Origin: Desulfomicrobium baculatum DSM 4028
GTDB taxonomy: Bacteria > Desulfobacterota > Desulfovibrionia > Desulfovibrionales > Desulfomicrobiaceae
Direction: 5' to 3'
Assembly: GCF_000023225.1 (NCBI RefSeq)
Contig: NC_013173.1
Span: 3,536,501-3,600,500, forward strand
DNA length: 64,000 nt
Positions within the stretch are counted from its first letter, which is position 1. The number at the start of each line of letters is the position of its first letter. Under the pieces are notes generated by a model. It was given only the letters and a program-made list of their open reading frames with translations, was not told where the DNA came from and did no database searches. Shown here one piece after another: positions 24,765 to 31,996 of this stretch. The position numbers were made by a program, and so were the translations under genes.

Positions 24765-25014
24765 CGTTCCGCTGAATCGACGGTTTTTCTTCAGAAAAAG
24801 TGTAGCCAGTTTTCTTGATTGCGTATGCAGCGGATGCAATAGCAAAGATGAATATTCGCTTTTAAACGATGAAAAAAATAAAATGTCCGTATTATGGAGT
24901 GATTTTACACCTGAAATGATAACATTCGAGGCAAAACGTTTTGGAGTTGATCCGGAAGACAAAGAAGAGATATTTAAAAGAATTCAGCAGGAAATGCTGG
25001 ATGCAAAGAGCTGA
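24754..25014 (+). CDS. Small AT-rich ORF of unknown function with an RRxFFRK N-terminus
   Basis: An 86-residue protein with no family I recognise. It begins SSDVPLNRRFFFRKSVASFLDCVCSGCNS: a twin-arginine-like stretch followed by a short hydrophobic patch and a CVCSGC cysteine pair, then an acidic helical C-terminus (FEAKRFGVDPEDKEEIFKRIQQEM). Base composition is markedly AT-rich compared with neighbouring genes, a sign of recent acquisition or unusual selection. The ATG at 24754 has AAGGGG 6 nt upstream and overlaps the end of the GntR gene, implying co-expression. The hydrophobic patch is too short for a convincing Tat signal; metal or cluster binding by the cysteines is speculative. Confidence 0.6.
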   Translation: MSSDVPLNRRFFFRKSVASFLDCVCSGCNSKDEYSLLNDEKNKMSVLWSDFTPEMITFEAKRFGVDPEDKEEIFKRIQQEMLDAKS

Positions 25015-25078
25015 TCTGTAAAAAATGGAGAGATAAGGGGTTTTGGCGGTGAATACATGAATCATTAATGTCGTATAA

Positions 25079-25122
25079 AAAGAGCCGGGGCGAAGTGTTG
25101 GTCGCAGGACGCCCCCGCTCTT
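25079..25122 (+). terminator. Terminator after the GntR/small-protein operon
   Basis: AAAGAGCCGGGGCG and CGCCCCCGCTCTTT pair with one mismatch around an 18-nt loop, followed by TTTAA. It separates the regulator operon from the membrane-protein gene that starts 40 nt later. Confidence 0.7.
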
Positions 25123-25161
25123 TAACCATACCACAGTTTCCAACCCGAGCAAGGAGGAGTT

Positions 25162-26574
25162 ATGGAGAGGTACGGAGAAAATTATCTTGAGGAGCGAAAG
25201 CTTGTCAAGCGCTGGCCGCAGCCGATTCCGGCGATTGTCGCCCTGGTGCTGACGCTGGTGGTGTTTTACGGCACCTGGTGGATTTTTCAGGATCCCAGAG
25301 GGCTGATGCGCATGTACACTCCTTATGTGGGGTACATGTACACCCGCTGGTGGCTGATCATGCTCATCTGGATGGTCTACATCTTCAATTTCTGGCCTTT
25401 TAAGCGCAAATGGCTGGAGACGACCCACCCCGCCATCAAGGGGGCTGTCCTGACCGGCATCTCGGTGGTCATCCTCTGGGTGCTGATCAAAGGCTTCTTT
25501 GAATACTTTCTGGGTAATTTCGGTCTGGCGTATTTCAATCCCGAGCAGTTGACCAAGCTTCCGGGCATCACAGAGTTTTTCGCCATTGAATACGCAGCAC
25601 TGGCCTGTCTCATGTTTGCCGCCATCGCCTCCTGGCTCAGCCCGGCCTGGGTCGTGGCCTTGGAGGAAGTGCCCTGGAAGGGGATGAATCAGCCGGGCAA
25701 GGGCATCAGCATTCTGGTCATGACCTTTTTTCTGAGCACCCTGGTCTATTTTGTGACCATGCATTCGCACATGGGTATCCTTTACTATCCCTGGCAGTAC
25801 TTCACCTCCATCGCGCCTCCGTATTGGGAGCAGTTTGCCGACACCGTGTCAGGCAACTTTCATGTCTCCTGGATCATGTGCGCGACCGTGACTGTGTGGA
25901 TGGTGGAGACGATTTGGGAGCGTTTTCCCTTCAAGCTGATAAAGACCAATTGGCTGCGCCGGGTGGTGGCTTTTTTCGGCATCATCGCCATTGCCTGGGC
26001 CATGCATCTCTTTCTGTATTTCGCCCAGGAGCTGACTTGGGGCGAAGCCATCCGCGGCACGCGCCGTGATTTCGCGCCGGACTGGCGTTGGCTGCATGTC
26101 GGTGAGATGGCCGTTTTCTGGCTCGTCCCGGCCCTCTTCATTAATTTCTACTGCGACAATTGGCCCCGGCGCTTCAGCCTGCCCGTCAACGTGCTCGTGC
26201 GCACGCTGGTGAGCATCGCGGCCGCAATCCTGCTCTACATCTTCTACTACGCAACGTCCCATTTCTTCCTGGGCACGCAAAAGGGATTTTCCCATCCTCA
26301 GCAGTTCCCTATGATCCCGACCATCTGGCTGATCAACATCTGGCTGGTGCATCACTGGTTCATGGACAATTGGCCCGCCTGGAAAATGGTCCCCAAGACC
26401 GCAACCGAGATCGCCGAGGACCATGCCGCCGAAGAAGTCCAGCTTGAAGGCCTGCGCTGGAGCCCTTCCCTGGGCATGGGGCTTGGAGTGGGGCTGGCCT
26501 GCGGCGTGGCGGTGTACTTCATTGTGCTGAAGGCGCTGCCGCTGGCGTATCAATCCATCACCATCATCAAATAG
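25162..26574 (+). CDS. Polytopic membrane protein of unknown function, partner of a Tat-exported MBL protein
   Basis: A 470-residue, tryptophan-rich integral membrane protein with about 11 hydrophobic helices (for example PAIVALVLTLVVFYGTWWIF, WWLIMLIWMVYIFNFW, FFAIEYAALACLMFAAIASWL, WLINIWLVHHWFMDNW). Conserved-looking loop residues include HSHMGILYYPWQYF and repeated His/Trp/Asp pairs that could bind metal or quinone. I know no function. AAGGAGGAG precedes the ATG. Only 21 nt separate it from the Tat-exported MBL-fold gene, so the two almost certainly work together across the inner membrane. A transporter or a membrane anchor for the periplasmic enzyme are both possible. Confidence 0.75.
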   Translation: MERYGENYLEERKLVKRWPQPIPAIVALVLTLVVFYGTWWIFQDPRGLMRMYTPYVGYMYTRWWLIMLIWMVYIFNFWPFKRKWLETTHPAIKGAVLTGISVVILWVLIKGFFEYFLGNFGLAYFNPEQLTKLPGITEFFAIEYAALACLMFAAIASWLSPAWVVALEEVPWKGMNQPGKGISILVMTFFLSTLVYFVTMHSHMGILYYPWQYFTSIAPPYWEQFADTVSGNFHVSWIMCATVTVWMVETIWERFPFKLIKTNWLRRVVAFFGIIAIAWAMHLFLYFAQELTWGEAIRGTRRDFAPDWRWLHVGEMAVFWLVPALFINFYCDNWPRRFSLPVNVLVRTLVSIAAAILLYIFYYATSHFFLGTQKGFSHPQQFPMIPTIWLINIWLVHHWFMDNWPAWKMVPKTATEIAEDHAAEEVQLEGLRWSPSLGMGLGVGLACGVAVYFIVLKALPLAYQSITIIK

Positions 26575-26595
26575 CCGGCCGGGCAGGGAGTAATC

Positions 26596-27771
26596 ATGAG
26601 CAACGATCAGAACACGTTCAGCCGACGCAACTTCTTCAAGGGAGCCGCAATGGGGACGCTGGGCGGGACCATTCTCGCCATGGGCGCCTATTCGTACAGC
26701 CCGTGGCGCAAGGCTTTTTTCTCCAGCGCGGAGCGCAAGATGGTCGATATCGGAGTGTGCAAGAACATCAAGGTGACGAACATTTCCGAGACAAGCTGGT
26801 TCAGCAACGCCGACCTCATGGGCGACATCAAGGGGGCGGGCGGACTGTTGGTCAACCAGTACAGCTACAACTGGCCGCCTTTCGCCGACGGCACGGGCCT
26901 CGGTAAGGGCAGCTACGAGTCCGGTATCGCCAAGATAAAGCATCTCTTGCCCCATGACCTCGAAGAGGCCTGGGCCATCACCGAGAAGCTTTCGGTGCAC
27001 CCCGAGAACGCCGGCGGCTTCGCCTGTCTCATTGAGGTCGAGGAAATGGACGGGACCCAGCACAAATACCTGCTCGACAGCGGTTGGTCCTACAAGTGGA
27101 TGGACGAATGCTTCAAGCGCGAGGGCATCGACGAGATGCTCAAGAATCGGGAAATCGAGGCCCTGTTCATTTCGCATGAGCATTTCGATCATTACTGGGG
27201 CGTTCCGGTCACGTACAAGTACGATCCGACCATCACCACCTACATTCCCGACGGCTTCTACAAGGAAGGCCTGCAGTACCTGAAGGACGCAGGGCACCAG
27301 GGCAAGGTGGTTACCGTCAAGGCCGGTCTTCAGCACGTCTCTCCGGGCTTCGCCTCCTACGTCTTCGGCGTCCCGATCATTTGCCGCGTCTACGGCGAGC
27401 AGTCCCTGTACTTCAATATCAAGGATGTCGGCCTCGTCAGCGTGACCGGGTGTTGCCACCAGGGTATCATCCAGTTTGCGGAGGCCGCCTACAAGGAAAT
27501 CCGGTACGAAAACGACCAGCTGCACGGGATTTACGGAGGCCTGCACATCTCGCCCTTTGAAGACTGGGACCCGAAGTACGATGATCTGGTCCTTTCCTTG
27601 GGTAAATATGGTTTCCAGAAAATCGGGTGCAACCATTGCACCGGCATCCTCTGCGCCAAGAAGTTCGTCGAGGCCGGATATCCGGTGGTCAAAGGGACGG
27701 CCCGCTTCGGCTCCAAGGACGCCGTTTATCTCGGCAACGGCGACAAGATCGGTTTTGGCGTAGACGTCTAA
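26596..27771 (+). CDS. Tat-exported metallo-beta-lactamase-fold hydrolase
   Basis: A 391-residue protein. The N-terminus is a Tat signal (FSRRNFFKGAAMGTLGGTILAMG), so it folds with its metals in the cytoplasm before export. The MBL core has FISHEHFDHYWGVPV (HxHxDH metal motif, about 194-208), YGGLHISPF (about 315) and KIGCNHCTGILCAKKFVEAG near the end, with a late His and three Cys. It resembles the dihydropterin-type MBL group rather than beta-lactamases. The periplasmic substrate is unknown. It follows the membrane protein after 21 nt. A perfect GC-rich hairpin 23 nt after the stop probably ends the transcript. Confidence 0.82.
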   Translation: MSNDQNTFSRRNFFKGAAMGTLGGTILAMGAYSYSPWRKAFFSSAERKMVDIGVCKNIKVTNISETSWFSNADLMGDIKGAGGLLVNQYSYNWPPFADGTGLGKGSYESGIAKIKHLLPHDLEEAWAITEKLSVHPENAGGFACLIEVEEMDGTQHKYLLDSGWSYKWMDECFKREGIDEMLKNREIEALFISHEHFDHYWGVPVTYKYDPTITTYIPDGFYKEGLQYLKDAGHQGKVVTVKAGLQHVSPGFASYVFGVPIICRVYGEQSLYFNIKDVGLVSVTGCCHQGIIQFAEAAYKEIRYENDQLHGIYGGLHISPFEDWDPKYDDLVLSLGKYGFQKIGCNHCTGILCAKKFVEAGYPVVKGTARFGSKDAVYLGNGDKIGFGVDV

Positions 27772-27794
27772 CCGCAGGATACATTATGGCTCAT

Positions 27795-27827
27795 CCGGCG
27801 GCGGCAGGTTTGCCCTGCCGCCGCCGG
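27795..27827 (+). terminator. Strong GC-rich hairpin after the MBL gene
   Basis: Perfect 14-bp stem (27795-27808 with 27814-27827) around a 5-nt TTTGC loop, without a T-tract. It may stop or pause transcription or stabilise the 3' end. It argues that the next gene starts at 27864 and not at the ATG at 27786 within the hairpin region. Confidence 0.55.
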
Positions 27828-27863
27828 TCACTGTGCGAGCCGGACAGCCTGTACGGAGTTCCC

Positions 27864-29708
27864 ATGCTTTTCGACTCTTTTCTGCCGGGGGATCTGTTCA
27901 CGCCTGACGGACAGGGCATGCAGGAGCTCTTCAGGGTCATTCTGATGCGCACGAATTTCGTGCCGGTGCTGCGTCACGTCATTGGGTGGCGTGGTCTGAA
28001 GCAGGTCCCTGGGCCAGTGGAATGCTGGACCGCCAAGGTCGAGGGCTTCGCTGGTGTGTTCGGGATTTCCTTTGGCGGCGTGGTCAATGGCCCGGATTGG
28101 GTCCGGGGCACTTTTCAGTTGCATTATTTTCCCTTTCCGGACGAGGAGCTGGTCGAACGGTGTTCGCTGCAGGCGGCGGCCTTGAGCCAGTCCGAGGAAT
28201 ACATGCCTCGCGTGCGTGATTTTATGGCCGACCCAGAGTTTGCGGCCCTTTTTTATATCGCGGACCTGATCCTGGGTGTCGATGGCGAGAAGAAGGCCCT
28301 GACGCTTGGCCTTGAGGGGCTCGACCGGTTGCGGCTGGTTTGCGAGGCGGGGGTGAGCGTCATGCGCGACGGGCGGGAGGTCGTTGTGATCGAGCCCGGC
28401 GGGCTTGATTCGGATTTTCCGGCCTTTGAGACGGCGCGCGGTTTTTTTGATGTTCTGGCGGCTTCTTTGACCTTCACTCTGGATCAGCCCCCGGCGGCTT
28501 TGCGCCAAGCCCTGGCACCGGGTTATGAATTACGGCGCTCCGTATCGGGCTGGGTTTCGGAGTCGGCTACCGATGACAACTGGCTGAGGGGCCTGGCGCT
28601 TTATTATGGGCAAGGGGATTTTAAAGGGAGCGATACGTTGGGCGACTCCATTCGCAAATTTTACCGCGTCGAACACGACTGGGCGGCCGGCACGCCCGTG
28701 CCGCAGGCGTTCGCAGGCAGTCCGTGGTGGAACTCCAATCGACTGCAGGGCGCGGCCAGCATCGACAAGAAAGCCCTCGGCGTGGACGGCAGGCCGCCGC
28801 TGATCATGCTGACCGGCTTTCTGGGTTCAGGCAAGACCAGCTTCTTGAAACATTTCATTGAATACCAGACGCAGCGCAGTCGCTTTGTGGCCGTGATCCA
28901 GAACGAGATCGGGGCCGTGGGTCTGGACGGCAAACTGCTGGACTATGCCGTGACGGAGATAGACGAAGGCTGTGTCTGCTGCACCTTGTCAGGCAGCCTG
29001 AACCGGGCCGTGAAAGGCATCATGTCGTCCTTCGATCCAGACTACATCATTGTCGAGACCACAGGCCTGGCCAACCCTTTCAACATGCTGGAGGAAATGG
29101 AAGAATTGACGGATCTGGTCCGCTTCGACAGCATCCTGACGGTGGTCGACGCGCCGAACGCGCAGCAAACCTTCGCCGAGCACTCCATCGCCATCGACCA
29201 GCTCCGGGCGGCGGATATCGTGATGCTCAACAAGCAGGACCTCGTCGATGCGGATCGGCTTGAGGCTGTCATCAAAATGGTAAAGGCGCACAACCCGCAT
29301 GCGCCCGTGTTTCCCGCCGTGGGCGGTGAGCTCCATCCGGCCCTTGTGCTGGACGTCGATGACCGCCCGCACCGGGCTGTTGGGGGCAAAAGCCACGGAC
29401 TGCATCATATTTCGCACATGCATGAAGGGCTTTGGTGCAAAAGCATTCTGCTTGAGGGCCCTCTTGAGCGTGAAAGGTTCCTTGAATCCGTAGACCGCCT
29501 CCCCGCATCCGTGTTCCGCGTCAAGGGCGTCATCGAGTTCACGGATTCCCCGCTGGCCCTGCTTTTTCAATATGTCGGTGGACGCTACGAGATTTCGCTC
29601 TTTCCCGAGCAGTCCGACCCGGACCGCTTCCTGACCCTCATCGGCAAGGGCGGCGACCCTCAGAACGCGGCTGCGGCAATCCAGGCCCTGGACGCATTCG
29701 GGACCTGA
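27864..29708 (+). CDS. COG0523/G3E-family GTPase fused to a long uncharacterised N-terminal domain
   Basis: A 614-residue protein. Residues about 310-610 are a CobW/YjiA-type GTPase: Walker A TGFLGSGKTSFLKHF (about 317-330), EIDEGCVCCTLSG with the metal-binding CxCC (about 371-373), IIVETTGLANP, VMLNKQDLVDA and a C-terminal CobW_C domain preceded by HGLHHISHMHEG, a likely metal ligand cluster. Such proteins insert or store Zn, Co or Ni. The first 300 residues match nothing I know; they contain FGISFGGVVNGPDWVRGTFQLHYFPFPDEEL and no membrane helix. Start at 27864 chosen (GGAG 5 nt before); an in-frame ATG at 27786 lies upstream of a hairpin. Most G3E proteins are 300-400 residues, so this is an unusual fusion. 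Confidence 0.82.
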   Translation: MLFDSFLPGDLFTPDGQGMQELFRVILMRTNFVPVLRHVIGWRGLKQVPGPVECWTAKVEGFAGVFGISFGGVVNGPDWVRGTFQLHYFPFPDEELVERCSLQAAALSQSEEYMPRVRDFMADPEFAALFYIADLILGVDGEKKALTLGLEGLDRLRLVCEAGVSVMRDGREVVVIEPGGLDSDFPAFETARGFFDVLAASLTFTLDQPPAALRQALAPGYELRRSVSGWVSESATDDNWLRGLALYYGQGDFKGSDTLGDSIRKFYRVEHDWAAGTPVPQAFAGSPWWNSNRLQGAASIDKKALGVDGRPPLIMLTGFLGSGKTSFLKHFIEYQTQRSRFVAVIQNEIGAVGLDGKLLDYAVTEIDEGCVCCTLSGSLNRAVKGIMSSFDPDYIIVETTGLANPFNMLEEMEELTDLVRFDSILTVVDAPNAQQTFAEHSIAIDQLRAADIVMLNKQDLVDADRLEAVIKMVKAHNPHAPVFPAVGGELHPALVLDVDDRPHRAVGGKSHGLHHISHMHEGLWCKSILLEGPLERERFLESVDRLPASVFRVKGVIEFTDSPLALLFQYVGGRYEISLFPEQSDPDRFLTLIGKGGDPQNAAAAIQALDAFGT

Positions 29709-29867
29709 ACGAACTGTGCGTGCCGGAAGTCATGGCTTTCAGGCACGGCGGTAATTTAGGCAAATTTGAAGTGAAAATATCGCGGGGAGAAGTCCGCAGC
29801 GTTGTCGATGTGCTCGCAAGAACGAGGGGCGGACGTGTTGGATTGGGTATCGGCTGGACGCCGATAA

Positions 29868-29903
29868 GAAAAAAGGCTTGCAATGTTTCCACTGCAAGCC
29901 TTT
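29868..29903 (-). terminator. Rho-independent terminator of the initiator tRNA gene
   Basis: On the minus strand: AAAGGCTTGCA / TGCAAGCCTTT, an 11-bp perfect stem (29893-29903 with 29872-29882), continuing into a run of T. It starts 9 nt after the tRNA 3' end. Confidence 0.85.
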
Positions 29904-29911
29904 GATTTCTT

Positions 29912-29988
29912 TGGTAGCGGGGGCAGGATTTGAACCTACGGCCTTCGGGTTATGAGCCCGACGAGCTACCATGCTGCTCCACCCCGCG
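29912..29988 (-). tRNA. Initiator tRNA-fMet (anticodon CAU)
   Basis: A 77-nt cloverleaf on the minus strand with encoded CCA. Initiator hallmarks are visible: an unpaired first acceptor position (C1 opposite U72) and three consecutive G-C pairs in the anticodon stem (GGG...CCC around CTCATAA). D-arm GAGCAG...GGTAGCTC and T-arm GGTTCAAATCC are present. Anticodon CAT lies at 29953-29955 on the complement. It has its own promoter and terminator, so it is a single-gene unit. Confidence 0.96.
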
Positions 29989-30003
29989 CCATGTGAGAAG
30001 AGC

Positions 30004-30032
30004 TTTCTATGTAGGTTTACAACGCTTGTCAA
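30004..30032 (-). promoter_or_regulatory. Sigma-70-type promoter of the initiator tRNA
   Basis: Minus strand: perfect -35 TTGACA (30027-30032), 17-nt spacer, -10 TAGAAA (30004-30009). Transcription would start about 8-10 nt before the tRNA 5' end. Confidence 0.7.
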
Positions 30033-30054
30033 ATGCTATATTCACTTTTTTCTT

Positions 30055-30786
30055 ATGAAAAACACAATTAATAAAATTTCTTTAATTATTCCGGTATATA
30101 ATGAAGAAGAAAATCTTCAGGATCTGTACTCGGAGATCACCCGCAGCCTTTCCGGATTGACCTGCGCCTATGAGCTTCTGCTCGTGGATGACGGCAGCTC
30201 GGACTCCAGTCTGGGCGTGATTCGTGCTTTGGCCGGGGCGGACGAGCGTGTCCGCTTTTTATCCTTTGCCAGGAACTGCGGGCAGTCCGCGGCCTTTGCC
30301 GCAGGTTTCCGCTATGCGGGCGGCGACGTGGTCGTGACCTTGGACGCCGACCTGCAGAACGATCCCGCCGATATCCCGGCCATGCTCGACGTCTACGCCC
30401 AGGGCGTGGACATGGTCATCGGATGGCGGGCCAAGCGTCAGGACAGCGTGGTCAAGCGCTGGGCCTCGCGTTTCGCCAACTGGGTGCGCAACAGGATCAG
30501 CCGTGAAACTGTCCGTGACACGGGCTGCTCTCTTAAAGTAATGCGTGCCGAGATGGTCAAGCGGATCCCCATGTTCACGGGCATGCACCGTTTTCTGCCC
30601 ACGCTCATGAAGCTTGAAGGGGCGAAGGTGGCGGAAGTGCGGGTCAATCATCGTCCGCGCAGCAAGGGCGTCTCCAAGTACGGGATCTGGGATCGGGCCT
30701 GGTCCTCGGCCTACGATCTGCTCGCGGTGCGCTGGATGCAGAAGCGGCATATCGGGTACGTGGTTTCTGATACAAACGTTAAATGA
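30055..30786 (+). CDS. Family 2 glycosyltransferase (dolichol/undecaprenyl-phosphate sugar transferase type)
   Basis: A 243-residue GT-A enzyme: ISLIIPVYNEEENLQDLY, LLVDDGSSDSSL, LSFARNCGQSAAFAAGFRYAGGD, and the DxD metal site TLDADLQNDPADIP. MHRFLPTLMKLEGAKVAEVRVNHRPRSKGVSKYG is the typical DPM1/ArnC-like C-terminal end. There is no C-terminal membrane helix pair, so it is of the soluble DPM1 type. It probably loads a sugar on a polyprenyl phosphate for lipid or O-antigen modification, consistent with the LAB_N gene next to it. The first 60 nt and leader are AT-rich. ATG at 30055 begins the beta-strand; the longer frame runs into the tRNA. Confidence 0.88.
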   Translation: MKNTINKISLIIPVYNEEENLQDLYSEITRSLSGLTCAYELLLVDDGSSDSSLGVIRALAGADERVRFLSFARNCGQSAAFAAGFRYAGGDVVVTLDADLQNDPADIPAMLDVYAQGVDMVIGWRAKRQDSVVKRWASRFANWVRNRISRETVRDTGCSLKVMRAEMVKRIPMFTGMHRFLPTLMKLEGAKVAEVRVNHRPRSKGVSKYGIWDRAWSSAYDLLAVRWMQKRHIGYVVSDTNVK

Positions 30787-30896
30787 TATTTGAAGAGTGA
30801 CCTGTTTTCCAGGCTGATCCCGGGCGCACGGTCCGGGCTGATCGGCTGGGCTGGGCGGAGCTTCATCATATGGCGCGTGCGCGCCTTGGGCGGAAC

Positions 30897-31184
30897 ATGG
30901 AATTGACGACGCAGTGGTGGCTCTTGGCCATCGGTTTTACGGGTCAGGGCTTTTTCTTCATGCGCTTTTTCTGGCAGTGGATCGTCTCCGAGCGGGAGAA
31001 AAAGAGCATCATACCCATAAGTTTTTGGTACTTCAGCCTGTTTGGCAGCTTTTTTCTGCTGACCTACGCCATCCTGCGCAAGGACATTGTTTTCATTGTC
31101 GGCCAGTCCACGGGCTCCATCATCTATACGCGCAACCTCTATCTGATCCACCGCGAGCGCAAACGGCTCCAGAGCACCGGATAG
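30897..31184 (+). CDS. LAB_N (lipid A biosynthesis N-terminal) domain membrane protein
   Basis: A 95-residue membrane protein with three hydrophobic helices matching the LAB_N domain: WWLLAIGFTGQGFFFMRFFWQWIVSEREKKSIIPISFWYFSLFGSFFLLTYAILRKDIVFIVGQSTGSIIYTRNLYLI. In some LpxB proteins this domain is fused at the N-terminus; here it stands alone beside a GT2 gene. That pairing is common in lipid A or polyprenyl-linked glycosylation clusters, where the small protein may flip or present the lipid-linked sugar. Start at 30897 is preferred (MELTTQWW); ATG at 30870 is an alternative. Its 3' end overlaps the convergent PAP2 gene by 46 nt. Confidence 0.85.
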   Translation: MELTTQWWLLAIGFTGQGFFFMRFFWQWIVSEREKKSIIPISFWYFSLFGSFFLLTYAILRKDIVFIVGQSTGSIIYTRNLYLIHRERKRLQSTG

Positions 31185-31726
31185 AGCGGGAGCAGGACCC
31201 CGGCCACAGCCAGTCCCGTGGCCCAGCCCGCCAGAATGTCCATGGGAAAGTGTTTTCCAAGATACATTCGCGAATAGCCGATCACCAGCGGCAGCGCCCA
31301 AATTGTCTTCTTGCGGAATGTGGCGAAAAGGACGAGAGCAGCCGCTGCGGAGTTGGCGGCGTGAGCCGAAGGGAAGGACGAGCCCTGCTGCTTGGTGGTC
31401 GTGAAATCCTGCGGCAGAGCGGCCCATGTCCCGGACTGCTGGAATCGCGTCTCGCCGACGCTCTGGTAGGGGCGCACCCGGCCCACGCTCTCTTTAATCA
31501 GGGAACAGGTCAGGTCGGAAGCGCCGATGCTTAACGCCAGTCCCAGGACAACGGTCGTGGACGCCCGCCCCAGCTTGAGGCAGATGGCCGCCAGCACCAC
31601 GGCCAGCGTCCAGAGCACGGCATGGCTTGAAAACAGGGGCATGAGCATATCGAAAAGCGGATTCTGCCAGCTCTGGTTGATCCACCTGAAAAGGGTCATT
31701 TCCCAGTCGGGTGTATGGAAAAACAT
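31139..31726 (-). CDS. PAP2-family membrane phosphatase
   Basis: A 195-residue inner-membrane lipid phosphatase. The three catalytic motifs are present: KESVGRVRP (KX6RP), PSAHAAN (PSGH variant with Ala) and SRMYLGKHFPMD (SRX5HX3D, with catalytic His). Likely substrates are undecaprenyl pyrophosphate or lipid A phosphate. Five to six hydrophobic helices. ATG at 31726 follows AGGAG. Convergent with the LAB_N gene (46-nt overlap) and divergent from rpmH. With the GT2 and LAB_N genes it forms a small envelope-lipid group. Confidence 0.9.
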   Translation of the reverse strand: MFFHTPDWEMTLFRWINQSWQNPLFDMLMPLFSSHAVLWTLAVVLAAICLKLGRASTTVVLGLALSIGASDLTCSLIKESVGRVRPYQSVGETRFQQSGTWAALPQDFTTTKQQGSSFPSAHAANSAAAALVLFATFRKKTIWALPLVIGYSRMYLGKHFPMDILAGWATGLAVAGVLLPLYPVLWSRLRSRWIR

Positions 31727-31798
31727 TTTTTTCTCCTTGCTCTGCCTAGTTTGGTGGAAGCGGGCGAAATTGTCCAGCGGGCAAGAGCGCTTGACATC

Positions 31799-31827
31799 TT
31801 GACGCATTAAGATTTTGCGGCTACTTT
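31799..31827 (+). promoter_or_regulatory. Possible rpmH operon promoter
   Basis: TTGACG (31799-31804), 17-nt spacer, TACTTT (31822-31827), 32 nt before rpmH. A second TTGACA begins at 31791. The -10 match is weak, so the exact site is uncertain. Confidence 0.35.
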
Positions 31828-31858
31828 CCCAGTTTACTTTTTTTGAAGGAGAAACGAA

Positions 31859-31996
31859 ATGAGCAAGAGAACATATCAACCGAGCACCACCAAGCGTAAG
31901 AGAAGTCACGGATTTCTCGTCCGCTCCCGGACCAAGAACGGACAGGCCGTGCTGCGCCGCAGAAGAGCAAAGGGAAGAAAAAGATTAGCCGTCTAG
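31859..31996 (+). CDS. rpmH: Ribosomal protein L34
   Basis: A 45-residue basic protein with the universally conserved L34 sequence: [20 protein letters not shown], then [32 protein letters not shown] precedes the ATG. It is the first gene of the conserved rpmH-rnpA-yidD-yidC-jag-mnmE order. The rnpA reading frame overlaps its last four codons. Confidence 0.98.
   Translation: MSKRTYQPSTTKRKRSHGFLVRSRTKNGQAVLRRRRAKGRKRLAV

Noticed and set aside
27786-27863. ATG at 27786 as the start of the COG0523 fusion
   Set aside because: The added residues come from a perfect hairpin that looks like the end of the preceding transcript, and no ribosome site precedes it.
29739-30032. 97-codon reverse ORF across the tRNA gene
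   Set aside because: It translates the tRNA and terminator; not a protein gene.
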